In this document: one piece after another, positions 1 through 12,350 of the stretch | How the letters are laid out: each line of letters opens with the position of its first letter | Position numbering within the stretch: position 1 is the stretch's first letter | From: Erpobdella octoculata | Taxonomy: Eukaryota; Annelida; Clitellata; Hirudinida; Erpobdellidae | NCBI GenBank assembly: GCA_963978895.1 | Contig: OZ022244.1 | Location: forward strand, 28,047,269-28,111,268 | Direction: 5' to 3' | DNA length: 64,000 bases | Notes under the pieces: generated by a model | Told to the model about the DNA's origin: nothing | Database searches by the model: none | What the model saw: only the letters and a program-made list of their open reading frames with translations | Program-made: the position numbers and the translations under genes

Positions 1-740
1 GCTGTTCCAAATCTTGGACCCGATGACGCTGAAATCTCTGTCACCAAGCATCCTGCACCGAGAGGCAGGTACCAAACGATTTTTTGTGTATGATGATCTC
101 AGTCTGTGGCGTCCTTATATGGCGGCGGTCACGAGAGTTCTTCTAACGACAGCCATCAGGGCACCACTCACACTTCAAATCTGTCGGAGCATAGCGAAGC
201 ATGTGCAAATGATGGTGTTGATCTGTGATAGCATCGACAAATCAGAAACGATGTAAATTCCCAGGTTTTTTTACTTTTGAAGTGGATTTAATGTAATAAT
301 TGAAGATTTTGAGAGCATCGACCGGAATCCGATGGCGAATACGTTTGGATAAACACCACAAGACCTCCGATTTGTCTAGGTTAAATTGCAAGCGGTTCTT
401 GAACATCCAGCAACCAACGTCTTTAATGCAGACCGACATTTTTACGGATAATTCCGCTGTTTGATCTAGAGTGCAGTTCCCATAAATTTGATTGTCGTCA
501 GCATAAAGTGGTACTGTCGGCCATGGACGTCAAAAGGTTGTCCAATTTCCCCAGTGAATAAGAAAAATAAAAGCAGACTTAGAACTGAACCCTGTGGAAT
601 GCCGCAGTTCAAAGATGCAGCTGCAGATGTCAGGCTAGCATGTTTGACCAGAAACACACGTTCCTTCAAGTACGACCAAAACCAGTTGATGACGGTCTGG
701 TTTGATTAATTGATTGAGAAGTTGCATGGGTGGAATGCTG
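1..740 (-). pseudogene. LINE (CR1/Jockey-like) reverse transcriptase remnant
   Basis: Reading the minus strand from about 710 to 1 gives pieces of a non-LTR reverse transcriptase in shifting frames. In order these are a segment with the GIPQGSVLS block (near 560-600), a YADDNQIY catalytic block in another frame (near 490-510), then the NRLQFN..KSE..W block (near 350-400). Last comes the typical C-terminal tail, with a motif ending in FSVIGSKIWNS near the left edge. Stops and frame changes show it is dead. The copy runs off the left edge of the window. Assignment to the CR1/Jockey side is by general resemblance. Confidence 0.8.
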
Positions 741-1089
741 GTTGCTGGGTCATTAGGGGCGGATACAGAATTCTAAAAACAGGGGGACGCCATGCATCTG
801 CAAACACAAAATATGCGTTGTAAGTCTTCACAAGTTAATTGGAACACGTGTTCCGGGCGCCATTTGGAAGGGGCACTAAAAGACTTTCGGAAGGGCGCCT
901 AAATTTTTTGAAAAAGTACTTACAAATAACTCCCCTCAGTTATCAAGTTGTCAGCTATTATTGAAGACAAAAGTGCATGATGTTATAGAATATTTTTGGA
1001 AAAAGTACCTGTGACTCCACCTCCGGTCATCAACTATTTTTAGAGTAAACGTTACAGATGAGAGTTTCTATGAGCGTATTTGTTAGACC

Positions 1090-1186
1090 TTGCATACGTT
1101 TTCGAACAGGCATTACTTGCTAATGGACTAATTCTGAATATTGAGAAGTCCATTAGCAAGTAATGCCTGTTCGAAAACTTATGCAA
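1090..1186. repeat. 40-bp near-perfect hairpin
   Basis: Two 40-bp arms (1090-1129 and 1147-1186) are reverse complements with a single mismatch, around a 17-bp loop. It lies in unannotated repeat DNA. It could be a tiny foldback element or a template-switch product. Confidence 0.85.
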
Positions 1187-1459
1187 TGATCATGTATAGG
1201 CCCTTTTGGCCCGGAAGGTTTTTTGGCCCCCTGAGCCGGAGGATCGGAGAAGGAGTCCAAACTTTTTTAACTTTTTCCTCTTCTTAAATTTCCAGGCCAA
1301 AAGTTCCTATGTACGACCATCGAAAGTAATTGCGTAATAAAATTCAAATTTTGTTTACGTAACAACGTTTGAAGGCTTCAAGCAACTTTTAGCAAATCTA
1401 TTTGACTTGCTTCCCAGTCTTGCATAATGTGACCGATTGCACGTTATTACAAATTATAA

Positions 1460-1653
1460 AGAAATAGATGGGGCGGGAAAGCGACCGGAATCGGGAAAGT
1501 GACCGGGAGCGGGAAAGCGACCGGGAGTGGGAGAGCAAGCGGGAATGGGAAAGCGACCGGGAGCTGGAGAGAAAACGGGGAATTAAACGGGAGCTAGAGA
1601 AAAACGATAAAAAACTCTAAAAACTCCCGAGCAACGCCGGGTAACCCCGCTAG
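1460..1653 (+). mobile_element. Helitron-like 3' end with Arg/Glu minisatellite
   Basis: A degenerate 18-bp minisatellite of the type cgggaacgggaaagcgac (1470-1590) is followed by a GC-rich stem (GAGCAACGCCGGG) and CTAG at 1650-1653, with T next. A short hairpin followed by CTRR is the usual Helitron 3' terminus. The same arrangement recurs near 14000 and 63000. The 5' end of this copy is not visible. Confidence 0.6.
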
Positions 1654-1678
1654 TATATATATATATATATATATATAT

Positions 1679-2381
1679 TAAAGCTGCTTTTTAATCTAAG
1701 TTAACTTTTCGATTACCCTTTAAAGAATTAACTCGATAAAAAATTTTGGAACGCAGATGACAAATTTTAACGCGGTTGAAAAGTTTTAATTATTTTTTTC
1801 ATAGAAACAATACTTACGATATCTATCATTTCTTTAAACAACAATTTTGATCATTCTCGCGCTTCATACATAAATGGAATCGAAATCTAAAGGAACTAGT
1901 AGATGGTAAGGAAGGCATCGAGATTCTCCATCCATGCGGCTACGAACCTATGATGCATCAGATTCGGAAGATGAAATGCTTGTCAGAAAAGCCAGTTCAA
2001 ATTCTCTTCTTCAACGATATAAAACAGAGCTTGGATTTGACCTAAATGAATGTCCACTTAAATGGTGGTAACGACACAAAGGAGTTGGCAAAGAAATACT
2101 TGTCATCACCTGCCCATATAGTTCTATGTGAACGTTTGTATTTTGTGTCAAGTAACATAGTGAACAAAAAACAAGTATCACTCAATCCAACCAATGTGAA
2201 CAAACTTGTTTGTTTGAACAACTATAAACTATGTTAAAAAAAGATTTTTTATAAAATATTGATTTTGTGAAGTAGAAATTTTACATAAAAATAATGCGTT
2301 AAAATCACGATTAACTTTTAATTAAATTTTTAATCGTTCGATTAACTTCGATTAAGTTTCTTATCGTAGAGCAGCTCTAAT
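1679..2381 (+). pseudogene. hAT transposase C-terminal dimerisation-domain remnant
   Basis: Between about 1930 and 2235 the plus strand encodes, with a stop and frame changes, the classic hAT C-terminal block: a PLKWW-like motif, KELAKKYLSSPA, then CERLYFVSSNIV and a NPTNV..LVCL tail. Flanking sequences near 1679-1720 and 2320-2381 share inverted similarity (AAGCTGCT.. / ..AGAGCAGCTC, both rich in CGATTAA), suggesting the ends of a shortened element. It is non-functional. Confidence 0.7.
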
Positions 2382-2997
2382 AAATATATATAAAGGTATT
2401 TATTGGAGGGCGGAACGGGGGGCGCACGCTGTGGGTGCTCCCTTTAAATCCGCCACTGTCAGTTATAAAAACAGTAAATCAAGAATACGTTTGTTTTCTT
2501 TCAAACTTAAGTATTTTTTTATGTGTGTATGTACAAATTCAATATAAAGTAAAATAAGAAAGTTTGAAATATATTTGTCAACACAAACTTACAAACGTCT
2601 TCAGCTTTTATTTCCTTGATTTTGTAATAATCAAAAAAATCAACATGTATCATTTGATTTTCTCGATACCAACGTGTGTTGTTTAGAAAAAGACCTAGTA
2701 TAGAAAAATTAACAAAAAACAATAAGATTTTTAACTTTGCTAATTTTATGGGTTTTTAAAACAAATTATACATTTAACTTATATTCACTAGTTGCTATTT
2801 ATATTTTGAAGCGTTATGGTCATTATTTTCCATAAAAAATGATTACTTCTAGTATAGCCTTCTGGGTCAATTTCGATAAAAAAAAGCCAAGAAATTACTG
2901 CGCTTAGACAGATGTTACTAACAACATAGATGAAACAATTTTTTATTTGAAAATTAAAAAAACAACATGTTTTAATTCAATTCAAAAAAGGCTCTAT

Positions 2998-4065
2998 CAG
3001 GGTTGTTAACAATAGCCAGAAATTGTATTGGTAATACCAATTCCGAAAAGCACTTGAAAAAGTATTGACCATACCAATATCAAAACTCAACTAAAAAAGG
3101 TATTGCGGCCAATAGCAAATATCAAACCCTAATACTTAAAACAACTTTTTTTCTCAAGTATTTGATTATTACCACACAAATTTGAAATCATACAATTCAC
3201 AAAAAGAAAAAACAAATAAAAAGAAAAAAGTGCAAAATAAAAAGCACAGTAGCAAAATAACTTAAAGAAAATTGTTACCATCGATGACTAAAAGTTTTTA
3301 ATTGAGATATTACAACACTTTACAAAACAAACTGATTGAGAACACACTACTGGTCTCTTTATATAACTGGATCACACTTAGCCCCCGGTAGCCATTTTAA
3401 CACCCCTTATGCTATTTTCGGAAAATCTTTAAAAGTGCAAAATTTCCACTTGCGCAGCTAATAATTGCTCAAATCAACAATATAAGAGAGCAAAACAGTC
3501 ATTTCATTTGTATGTACTCAATTATTGCAATTTTTAACAAGTTTTATTCGACACACGAGCTAAAATATAAAACCTAACCAACGGCTAACGACCTAACATG
3601 CCTAACAGTTATTATTAGCCTAAAAAATTTAATGTGAGCTTCAAACCAATTATTAAAATTTATTAATTGAAAGGTTTAAAGATTTGTTTTTGCTTAAATT
3701 TTAGTTCGCAAGGATGAAATGGTGGCAGCGAGAGTCTAGAAAAATTATAATTTATTTAATAGACTAAGTGCGATCCAGTTATAAATAGAGATCAGTGGAA
3801 CACAATCAAATGGGAAAAAAAACCTTAGCAAAACAAATGTTAAAATGTACAAAAATAAGTTTTCTGTTTGAATTTTTTGAAAAATTTCAAGTTTTTATTA
3901 TTAAAAAATTTTGATATTGGGTATTGACTAATTTTTGCTTTAAATGTATTGGCGATAGTAAACCAATTCTTCTCAGTAAAAGTATTGACAATACCATTTC
4001 CAAGAACAAACAGTGATTGCCAATAGTTTATTGGTATTTGGCCAATACCAATTTTACCATCCCTG
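2998..4065. mobile_element. Non-autonomous hAT-like element
   Basis: The ends are inverted repeats beginning CAGGGTTGTTAACAATAG and, on the other strand, CAGGGATGGTAAAATTGG. Eight-base flanks (ggctctat at 2990-2997, gactctat at 4066-4073) differ at one position, as expected for an old 8-bp hAT duplication. The interior has many copies of ATTGGTATTG-type subterminal motifs. A second, inner inverted repeat (about 3340-3400 against 3760-3810) may be a nested element. No coding capacity is seen. Confidence 0.7.
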
Positions 4066-4557
4066 GACTCTATATTTTAAAGTTAAGCATGGATGGAAGA
4101 AAGTTTTTTAATTTTCACTTCAAGGATTAGTAAAGGTGAAGAATAAGTAATAAATTATTTCCGGTGTTTTTATTATCTTTATTATAAAAATAATATAAAT
4201 AAAAACAAAAATAGATTACCAATAGACTTCTCTAATCGCTCTATTAAAATTGTATTTAAACTAAAATAATTAAACTTTTTTTTTAAATACCAAGTTTTTG
4301 TGAACTAAAAAGAAGAAAATAATATTTGTCTGGGCTGTGTGCGAAATGATTGATAGAGGCATGCATTAATTGTAGACATTCGTATAACGAACCAGCCACA
4401 ATTTTTTAAAACTTAAAACGTGGAGCGCCTTTTACTCAATCTAACCAACTGCTATATTTCAAACAGGATAGAACATTTTTTTGAATATAAATATAATTTA
4501 TCTACATAATTTGCTATGTATGTATGTATGTTTGTATGTTAGCAATTTGGCGTAATG

Positions 4558-4637
<80 letters not shown>

Positions 4638-4758
4638 TATATATTTAGATTTTTTTTATATTTGATAAAAAAAAATAAAAAAAAATATAAATATAAATAT
4701 AAATAAAATTAAAATATAAACATGAATATGAATATGAATATGAATATGAATATGAATA

Positions 4759-4836
<78 letters not shown>

Positions 4837-5990
4837 TAACTTTATAATTGTATACTTTAATGAAAAAAGTTGATACGTTCAAATGTTTTAAATAGTGTGT
4901 GAAATGTAATATTAGGAATAGGTATTGAACTTATCAAATTTCTAATTTGAAGATTATCAGGTTTGTTAAGTACAGAAAGTGCTTTCAAATTTAAATGATT
5001 TATTGAAATTACCAAAAAAAATTTTAACACCAAGAAACTTGACTACCAGATATCACAATTTGCATAATATGGAAAATAATAAACACGTCGAAATTCACAA
5101 ATCAATAGAAAACTGGAAAACAAACATATTTACACATTTCAAAAGTAATAAGAAAAAATTTAAAATAATGGATTTTATGATGACATGAGTAAAGTTATCT
5201 AAGTTAAATATTATTTTAGTTTTGAAAACTTTTCATGGTTTTGAGGCAAGTTTGTTTGGGTGCTGAAAGCATTACAACATTGCCACTGTTTTTTTTTAGT
5301 TTGATGTTGTGAATCAGTCTGTTTTCACCTTTGTTAAGTAACTTCAATAATAATAAGTAATAGACAAAATCATTATGGTGTCATTTAATTGTACAGCTAT
5401 TGAAATAATAGAAAATCAAAATTTCATAAGAACAGAAATGTCTCTTAAAAAAAACAAAATATGCAATAATCTGTAAACTAAACATGTTTAATTGTGAATC
5501 CTCATATTTTAATTGAAATGTTTTTTCGTTTCAAGATTCTTATGATCATGGTAAGATCTAGAGTCTAGACTGACTCTAAACAGAATTTGTATGTGATGAT
5601 GTTGTACTTGAACACTTTATTTAATGGTCCCCTGTAATCATGGAGGCGTCCTCCCACAAAATGAATTGTACAGTTTATTGAGAATCACACATGTCTGCAT
5701 TACTACTGGACAAAACTGATGTTTTGAGTTGCAGCAAATTATATTTAATGTATGTATGTATAATTTTTTAAAAATTGTTATAGATTTAAAGATAGTTTTC
5801 CTGTTTTCTTAGACTTGGTTCCTGAGAAAATTTAAGAACTCAACAGGAAAAATAAGAGAGGGTTGAAAAATTCTTTGGACTTATGGAACGTTTTCCAGAT
5901 ATTAACAAAAGAAATTTCAAATTGATGGAACACATTTATTTAAATCAAAATAAATAAATTTAATTAAAAAGTTCTTGTGTTATTAAATCT
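4066..5990. other. AT-rich intergenic DNA with (TA)n tracts, no gene seen
   Basis: Two long (TA)n tracts lie at 4560-4634 and 4763-4832, with an ATGAAT repeat between them. Part of the segment (about 4240-4440) is a dispersed repeat whose second copy is at 32040-32215 in the same orientation. The remainder shows no coding signal that I can recognise. Confidence 0.6.
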
Positions 5991-6002
5991 CTTTTCGAGT
6001 TA

Positions 6003-6440
6003 GCTTTCAAATTATTTTCCAGGGGGGTAGGGTAAATGAGTGATCATCATTGGTGTTGCTCTCCTCGAAATCAATTAAATCGTCAGAGTCCAGGCAAAGG
6101 TTGTGTAAGCAACAAGCTGTCAAGATCATCGTGGCAGTTCTTGGACAGGCAACATCTAGGTGCTTCAACCTTCTAAGCCTCCCTTAAGAAAAAACAATAT
6201 TAGTCAACGAGTTTTAAAAATAAAGGATTTTCAACAATTGTAAATGACCTCAAATGCTGACTTTTTCATTTGAAAATGGGATTTAAAATCTAAATCACAC
6301 GTAAAAAGAAATCCTCTGTGGCCTTGTTGCTCTGTAACTTCATCATTTACAAAATAATTGCACTGATTAAAGTACACAAAGCTCTTATAACAATGATAAT
6401 TAAATCTAGTATTTCTTGAAGTGCTGAATTCCATTTTTGT
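6003..6440 (-). pseudogene. PIF/Harbinger-like transposase remnant
   Basis: On the minus strand a segment ending near 6003 reads RLRRLKHLDVACPRTATM.. followed by an ACCLHNLCL motif, which is the C-terminal signature of Harbinger (DDE_Tnp_4/HARBI1) transposases. A polypyrimidine tract with AG precedes it at about 6185. A second minus-strand piece (6240-6434) contains DFKSHFQMKKSAFEVI, resembling the family's N-terminal FRMSR..FE.L block. The catalytic core is missing, so this is a deleted copy. Confidence 0.55.
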
Positions 6441-7364
6441 AATTGATCATATACACATACAAATAAAATTTTAAAGCTGCAAAACAAAACTTAATGCTAC
6501 AAATAAATTTGCATAAGATGATTTTAAGGTCCATAGTCATTAATCTAACATTTTAATACTTCAAGATTATTCTGTAATGTATCTCTCTGTACACTGCAGA
6601 GCTGTATTAACTATTAATTATTAACAGAACATATTTCGAATTCAGCACCAATAAATTAATAAAGCGTCTAAAATAATAATTAAGCTGTATCCTAGCTAAC
6701 CTTTGTCATCTTCCGATTCAGAGTCAAAAAATTGTTTAATATATTCTGTCCCAATTATTAAATAGGAATTCGAAAGATCGGCAAAAATATTTTTAACGGA
6801 TCCATTTTGTTTGCATCCGCCTGACTCATCAGCTGTTGTTAAATACAACCCACTTTCAATCAATCCTTGCATCCATCCTATAAAACTCGGTGCAGCGCTG
6901 GATGTATTTAACAACGCACCCAACGTGTCTGTCAGCGGAGTAACTATTCAACGCTCTACTCGGACGTCATGCATACCAAGTTCTGTCACCCGCTGCTCCG
7001 AAAATAGCTACTCAGAGAGTAGTGTTTACTCGCTCGTCATGCAAAATCCCAGTGCTCGAATTTACACAGATATGTGTAAAATGCGACATCTACATCTTAC
7101 AGCCCCAGTATTTTTTACTCAAAGTAAGAGTTAATTAATAGAATAAGGCGTTGAGATGGAGTGAGTCTGAAGCTGATATTGCTATCGGTGTTAGTTAACG
7201 CTTGTCAAACCAATCCGGTACATAAAACAACGCGCCCTTATTGGGCATTTGGTCACCGTTTCAATAAAAAAATTTCTAAAAAAAACTATTTGGATCATTA
7301 AATTGGTAATGTTATTAAATTAATGAATATGTCATTATTATAATGAAAGTATTATTAAAAATAC
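6441..7364. other. Unassigned, low-complexity and weak open frames
   Basis: Open frames of 75 and 107 codons occur on opposite strands over 6696-7134. Neither resembles a family I know and neither has clear splice or initiation context. They overlap each other, so at most one could be real. Confidence 0.4.
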
Positions 7365-7860
7365 CGGAAATAATTTATAACGCTGTTCTTCACCTTTACC
7401 CCAGGACTTGTAGGCAAGCCAGCAAGACCGGTAATGAGATTAATATAAGGGATGTAGATAAAAAAAAATGTAAAAGTAAACTATTAGCAAAATAATTTTA
7501 AAACTATTTATTTTTTAATCTAGTCATTTATTTATTTTACTATCGTTTATGAGAAAGTCTTGGTTAATTGCTATCAAAAATAAAATTGATATTATCTGTA
7601 GTATTGCGAGATAACAGCAAAGTTACCTTTTATTTCAAAAGTATGCGATGAAAATACAAAGTTAAGGAACACAAAAGCTAGTTTTAATGTAAACATGACA
7701 AATAATATTTAATAAATCGATCGAAGTCTATCAAAACAACAGCGAAAGCAGAAGACGGATTTTACGTCACATAAATATAAACAAAACAATTACCATGAGA
7801 TAAAAGAAAATCTTTGTTCGAAAGATTTTCAAATAGAAAAATCTTACTCTTTTATAATGT
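7365..7860 (-). repeat. Dispersed repeat, copy 1 (inverse of 35690-36198)
   Basis: This segment is the reverse complement, with scattered differences, of 35690-36198. Shared landmarks are the stretch around CTTCTGCTTTCGCTGTTG, a TCGATCGA core, and the edge TAAATTATTTCCGGTA. Shorter pieces of the same edge appear near 4130-4170, 39655-39700 and 50090-50110. It is a mobile repeat of unknown class. Confidence 0.7.
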
Positions 7861-10018
7861 GGTATAGCTAGAATCTGACAAAAATGTTAGCGTATTTAAA
7901 TTTAGATTGACAAGTTTAAGGTTTTTTTACATACTGTTAGTATACGCTTTATGATATGTAAAGAGGCTGCGCATTAAAAAAAAAAAGTTGTGGCAAATAG
8001 GTGTCCTTAACTTATAAATTTATATGGCTATTTTTTATTTATTAGGCAATTTGTTAGAGTGCAATTACTTTCTATGAATACAAAGTAATTTTCCACACCG
8101 GGAATGGAAACCGGACCGCTTGCGTTTTTTTTGCAAGCGATATGGAAATAAACATTAGTATTCACTAGGTTATCAACCGCATTCTCCAAAGCGTTTCCTA
8201 ATTCATCAAGCTTTTTTTTTGTCACGCGCTTTTATACACGTTTACTTAATTTTGTCGTTGAGTGCGCTACTTGTGGTCCTTCTACTCGATTTTTCACTTA
8301 CTTCCAGTTTTTAAATTAAGCTGAAATATTTTATGCTTAACATTTTTTGGATGGTAATAATTAATTAAATTATCAAACATATTGTAATTAAAAGTTAATT
8401 CTATATATTCCGTTGAGCCGCACATTTCTGTAGTGTGATTTAAGTTACGTGGGCGATAAAGCCCTGTACACATTGACAGACGTGAGTTGACACGTCCGGT
8501 ACAATCGCTGTTTGTCGATGTGATATAGCCGTTAATGTCTTTGATCTGAATTTTTTCGTTTGGTGTTGTCGGGTTGGGTTTTTTTGTCGATGTGCACAGG
8601 GCTTAAGTGTAGCAAATAACGGCGGTCGTGGCCGATTTTGCAAATGTAACAAAGTCCACAGATCGAAGATCTAAATAAGCTGATCGTTGCACGCCCGATT
8701 TTAGCGTGCCGGAGGCTTGGAGCTTATTATACTTACCGGACAAATTTTATATTTTTTAAAAACGTTTTTCATATTTTAAGGACATTCTGAAATGAGGATG
8801 TTGCTGTCGTAGTTTATTTCTTCAAACAATATGTCCTTTTAAGTGGTATAGTATGTGGCTAGTATGGCGGCTGATATAATAATAGTTCATTAAATCAACG
8901 AAATTAATCAATTTGCGCGCACTGTCAATAAAATAAATGGCTATTGACAGTGTATATAAAACTCAACACGATTGTGTTGTAAGACTTCAGCGCGCACTGT
9001 CAATAACATAAATGGTTAAATGGCTATAGGTTATATTGACAATGTGTCTAAAACTCAAAAATGTCCAAATTTCATTTTAATTACCCTTTAAACAAAATTT
9101 AAACTTGTTTTTAACTAGTCTTATATTAGCTTGCTTTGTTACCATAAGAATTCATAAGATTGATAAGATTTGTTGTGTCATTTTAACTAATCTAGCTGTT
9201 CAATTCAATATAACAATTGTGTTTAATTTATATTTTATAGTTTAAATTTTCTATGATTGGCTCTAACTATCAGCCAGCCTTGCTTTATTATAGTTTATCT
9301 AGTTGGTTCTAGATGTAGACTAAGACGACTAAATCTTAAAAAATATGTTAATTAAAAAAAATATGTGAATTAATTTTCAAAGTTTTTTTTTAGAATTTGC
9401 AAGTTGCCAAATAATGTAAATCTTTATTGCGGTCTGACAACGGCGACACAATTTGATTGACAATTGTTATGAACAGGATATGTTTTTGCCGGCCTTTGTT
9501 ATTTAAAAATAAATAAATTTATTTCGTCAATTTTATTTTGTTTACGAGTTATAAGAACTAATAATTTAAATTTAAAATAATTTATTTATTGTCATTAAAT
9601 TTTCATTACTGCTAATCTGTTTCCGAGTTAATAACTGAATTTAGCAAAAAGAAATAATTTAAAAAGTAATTTATTCATTTTCAGTAAATTTTTCTCGCTG
9701 CCTTTACATTGCAAGTCCAAGCCAAAAATTACTTATAAAATTTTACTTTTAGGGTATAGCTTAAGGGCTAGTGGGTTGAGCTTGCGTAATCGGATTTTTA
9801 ATTTTTTCAATGCAACCTTTGTCCTGACCCACTTCGTATCTATCTTTTTTTCTTGATTACTACAAAAATTGTTGATTTTATAAACGTTCCAATTTGAATA
9901 TTGAGCAAAATGGTGCCATGGGTACAATAAAAGAAAACGTTTGGCTGTTGTTCCGTCGTGATCAAATGTACGACGAGGATATTCCATCTGTACGCATTGA
10001 CTTTGGCCGAGATGGAAT
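7861..10018. other. Intergenic DNA with an imperfect ~75-bp duplication
   Basis: At about 8916-9060 a unit beginning GCGCGCACTGTCAATAA is present twice. Short open frames (for example 8028-8225 minus) match nothing I recognise. A plus-strand reading frame at about 9885-10018 looks protein-like (RRDQMYDEDIPSVRIDFG) and continues for a few codons beyond the hAT insertion at 10019. I cannot name it. Confidence 0.45.
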
Positions 10019-10741
10019 TAGAGGCGGCGATTGGGCGAAATCCCCCCCCCCCCAAGATTTTGTCAACCAAAAAAAATCTTTATTAGCTCACTCATGCTTG
10101 AGTATTTAGATTAGTTGATAAACGTAGTGTTTTTCATACATTTTGAATTATATCTACTTAGATATAATACTTATATCTGCTAATATTTTTTAATCTTGTA
10201 GTGCCTTCGGTCCATCCGATCAAGCTCGTATGAACTTTAGCCTCGTGTGTGTGCAGGAACGCAACTAGGGGGCACAAGCCAAATCGGAGGGCCCTGCAAT
10301 TTTTCTTAATATGTTTTTCTTTGAGGTGGGGGTGCTACATTTATTCTCAATCTATTATATGCTTATATATTTATACGTTTATTCATATCATAAACTTATT
10401 TTTTAACATTTGCTTTAACTGGTTTGAGACTGAGTTTGACTATCTTCAGTTAGCAGTCTTTCTTTTCTATCATTAATAAATTATTAAAGATAGCAAAAAA
10501 TACTGCAGACTGAAGATAGTCAAACAAATTTTCCGACTGCGGCGGGCTTTTTCCCTTTTTCAAACTTGAACCCCCCAACATTTTTGGCTCGTTCCGCTCC
10601 TGTGTGTCTGTCTTAGCTTGACACGCATTTTGTAAAATGCTACATATATTATCAATCTAATATATATTTGAGTTTTAAGATTCTCCAGGTTAAATTTTAA
10701 AAATTTTCGCCTCCCAAGGTTTTGCTGAATCGCCGCCACTG
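10019..10741. mobile_element. Non-autonomous hAT-like element with perfect 8-bp TSD
   Basis: The 723-bp element is flanked by identical 8-mers, gatggaat at 10011-10018 and 10742-10749. Its ends are inverted repeats: TAGAGGCGGCGATT at the left and, on the other strand, CAGTGGCGGCGATT at the right. An internal foldback (about 10420-10530) is also visible. No transposase is encoded. Removing it plus one TSD joins a protein-like reading frame without a shift. Confidence 0.8.
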
Positions 10742-10763
10742 GATGGAATATATTTGGTTAAGC

Positions 10764-11870
10764 CCAGTGATGACGAGTACTTAAGTACATGTGTACTTGA
10801 GTACTTGTACTTAAGTCTTTTCTCGGATGTGTACTTATTACTTGTACTTAAGTACATTTTTAGTGTACTTCTTGAGCATGTACATTTTAAAAGTAGCTAA
10901 GTACTTTTTTTTAAAAATAATTTTTATTTTTAAAGCTAATTATTTAGAATTTGTAAACCTAAAATTGCCTAAAAATAAGTGTTTATGTAACAGATTCTAT
11001 GCTTGAACATTTTCTATTTTCAAGGTTATGCTTTGTCATTCTAATTTTTACATTAATGTTTACATCTAAAAAAAGCAAACAAAATAATAACAGAATTTGT
11101 AGTTTGGGACATGCAACCTCTGTCTGTTGTAGAAGGTCCAGGGTTCAGAGATATGATCGAGGGAATTAATCACAAAGCCAAGGTAGTGTGTACAGAAACT
11201 TTAAAAAGCAGGTTAACATTGATGTTTGATACAATGGCTAGCAATTTAAAAAAGACGCTACAAGACTGTGAATTTGTGTGTACCACAGGTGACATTTGGA
11301 TTTACCAGACTCAAAGTTTTATCGGTGTTACATGTCATTGGCTAAACAAAAATGATTTTGGTCGGATCAATGTCATTTATTCGACAAAATTTTATCTACT
11401 CTTATGAGTATCCACACTAAGTTCAACCTTGACTGATTCAAAATAGTCCATGTTGAGACTGATAATAAAGCAATTTTGTAAAAGCATTTAAAAGTATGCT
11501 GAATCAAGCATATTAGAATTGGAACCATCAGAGAGCAAAGACAGTGATCCCTGGGACATCGAAGACGCGACTAGTCATCGACCGATATCACAGTTTTTTG
11601 AGCAAACCGATTCTAACGGGTTTTCAGGTGTTTATTTGCTTCCTCATTTGCCGTGTTCCTCACACATGCTAAATTTTTTGGTGTCTACAGATACCAATAA
11701 AGCTCTAGCCAGTGATGCGTCTTTTAAACGACTGTATCGTTCATTAGCAAGAAAATGTTCCAGCTTAAGCAACACAGCACATCGAAGTTTAAAAGCCGCT
11801 GAAGTTGTATTTATTTGATATACTTGGGAGAAAAATACCTAAACCAAACTCAACTCGGTGGAACTCTGAG
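10764..11870 (+). pseudogene. Degenerate hAT transposase with 5' terminal repeat
   Basis: The element starts with a hAT-style end, CAGTGATGACGAGTACTT, followed by many AAGTACTT-type subterminal repeats (10764-10910). Coding remnants follow. At 11111-11407 there is QPLSVVEGPGF..MI and later TTGDIW and SFIGVTCHW, matching the N-terminal part of BED-type hAT transposases. At 11519-11818 there is PCSSHMLNFLV, then CSSLSNTAHRS. Frames are interrupted and a large central part is lost. The right end is not defined. Confidence 0.75.
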
Positions 11871-11878
11871 TTTGAAAG

Positions 11879-12350
11879 CTAAAAAATAGATTTGTAAAAA
11901 AATAACGTTTTTATTGCGCCATAAAAAAATATAAAATATTATTTCTATGAGCATGGCGAAATTTCTGAATAACTTGGTCATAATATGGTAACATACTTTA
12001 TAACAATTTCTAATTCATATACAATGAAAAACGTTGGACGCATATACAACATCGAAACTTCTGTTAAACAAACATTTATAAAAACATCAAAACTTCTGTA
12101 AAACAAACATTTATAAAAACATCAAAACTTCTGAAAAACAAACATTTATAAAAACATCAAAACTTCTGTAAAACAAACATTTATAAAAAATACTGCGCCC
12201 AACGTTTTTCATTGTATATGAATTAGAAATTGTTATAAATTATGTTACCATAGTGTGACCAAGTTATTTGGAAATTCTACCGAGCTCATAGGAATATTAT
12301 TTTATACTTTTTAGAGTGAATAAACATTTAAAAATCTATTTTTTATGATG
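11879..12350. repeat. Foldback element with central 35-bp tandem repeat
   Basis: The outer segments (about 11879-12045 and 12190-12350) are inverted copies; the clearest shared block is TTCTAATTCATATACAATGA. The centre holds four tandem copies of a 35-bp unit (AACTTCTGTAAAACAAAC..) from 12056 to about 12190. No coding sequence. It fits a foldback-type transposon or MITE. Confidence 0.75.

Noticed and set aside
715..2460. hAT-like ends near 755 (GGGGCGGATACAG) and 2455 (other strand CAGTGGCGGATTTAAAG)
   Set aside because: The inverted match is short and the flanking 8-mers do not agree, so I cannot define an element.
8700..8760. ATACTTACC resembling the 5' end of U1 snRNA
   Set aside because: Only about nine bases match and nothing after them fits U1 sequence or structure. 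It may be a chance splice-donor complement.
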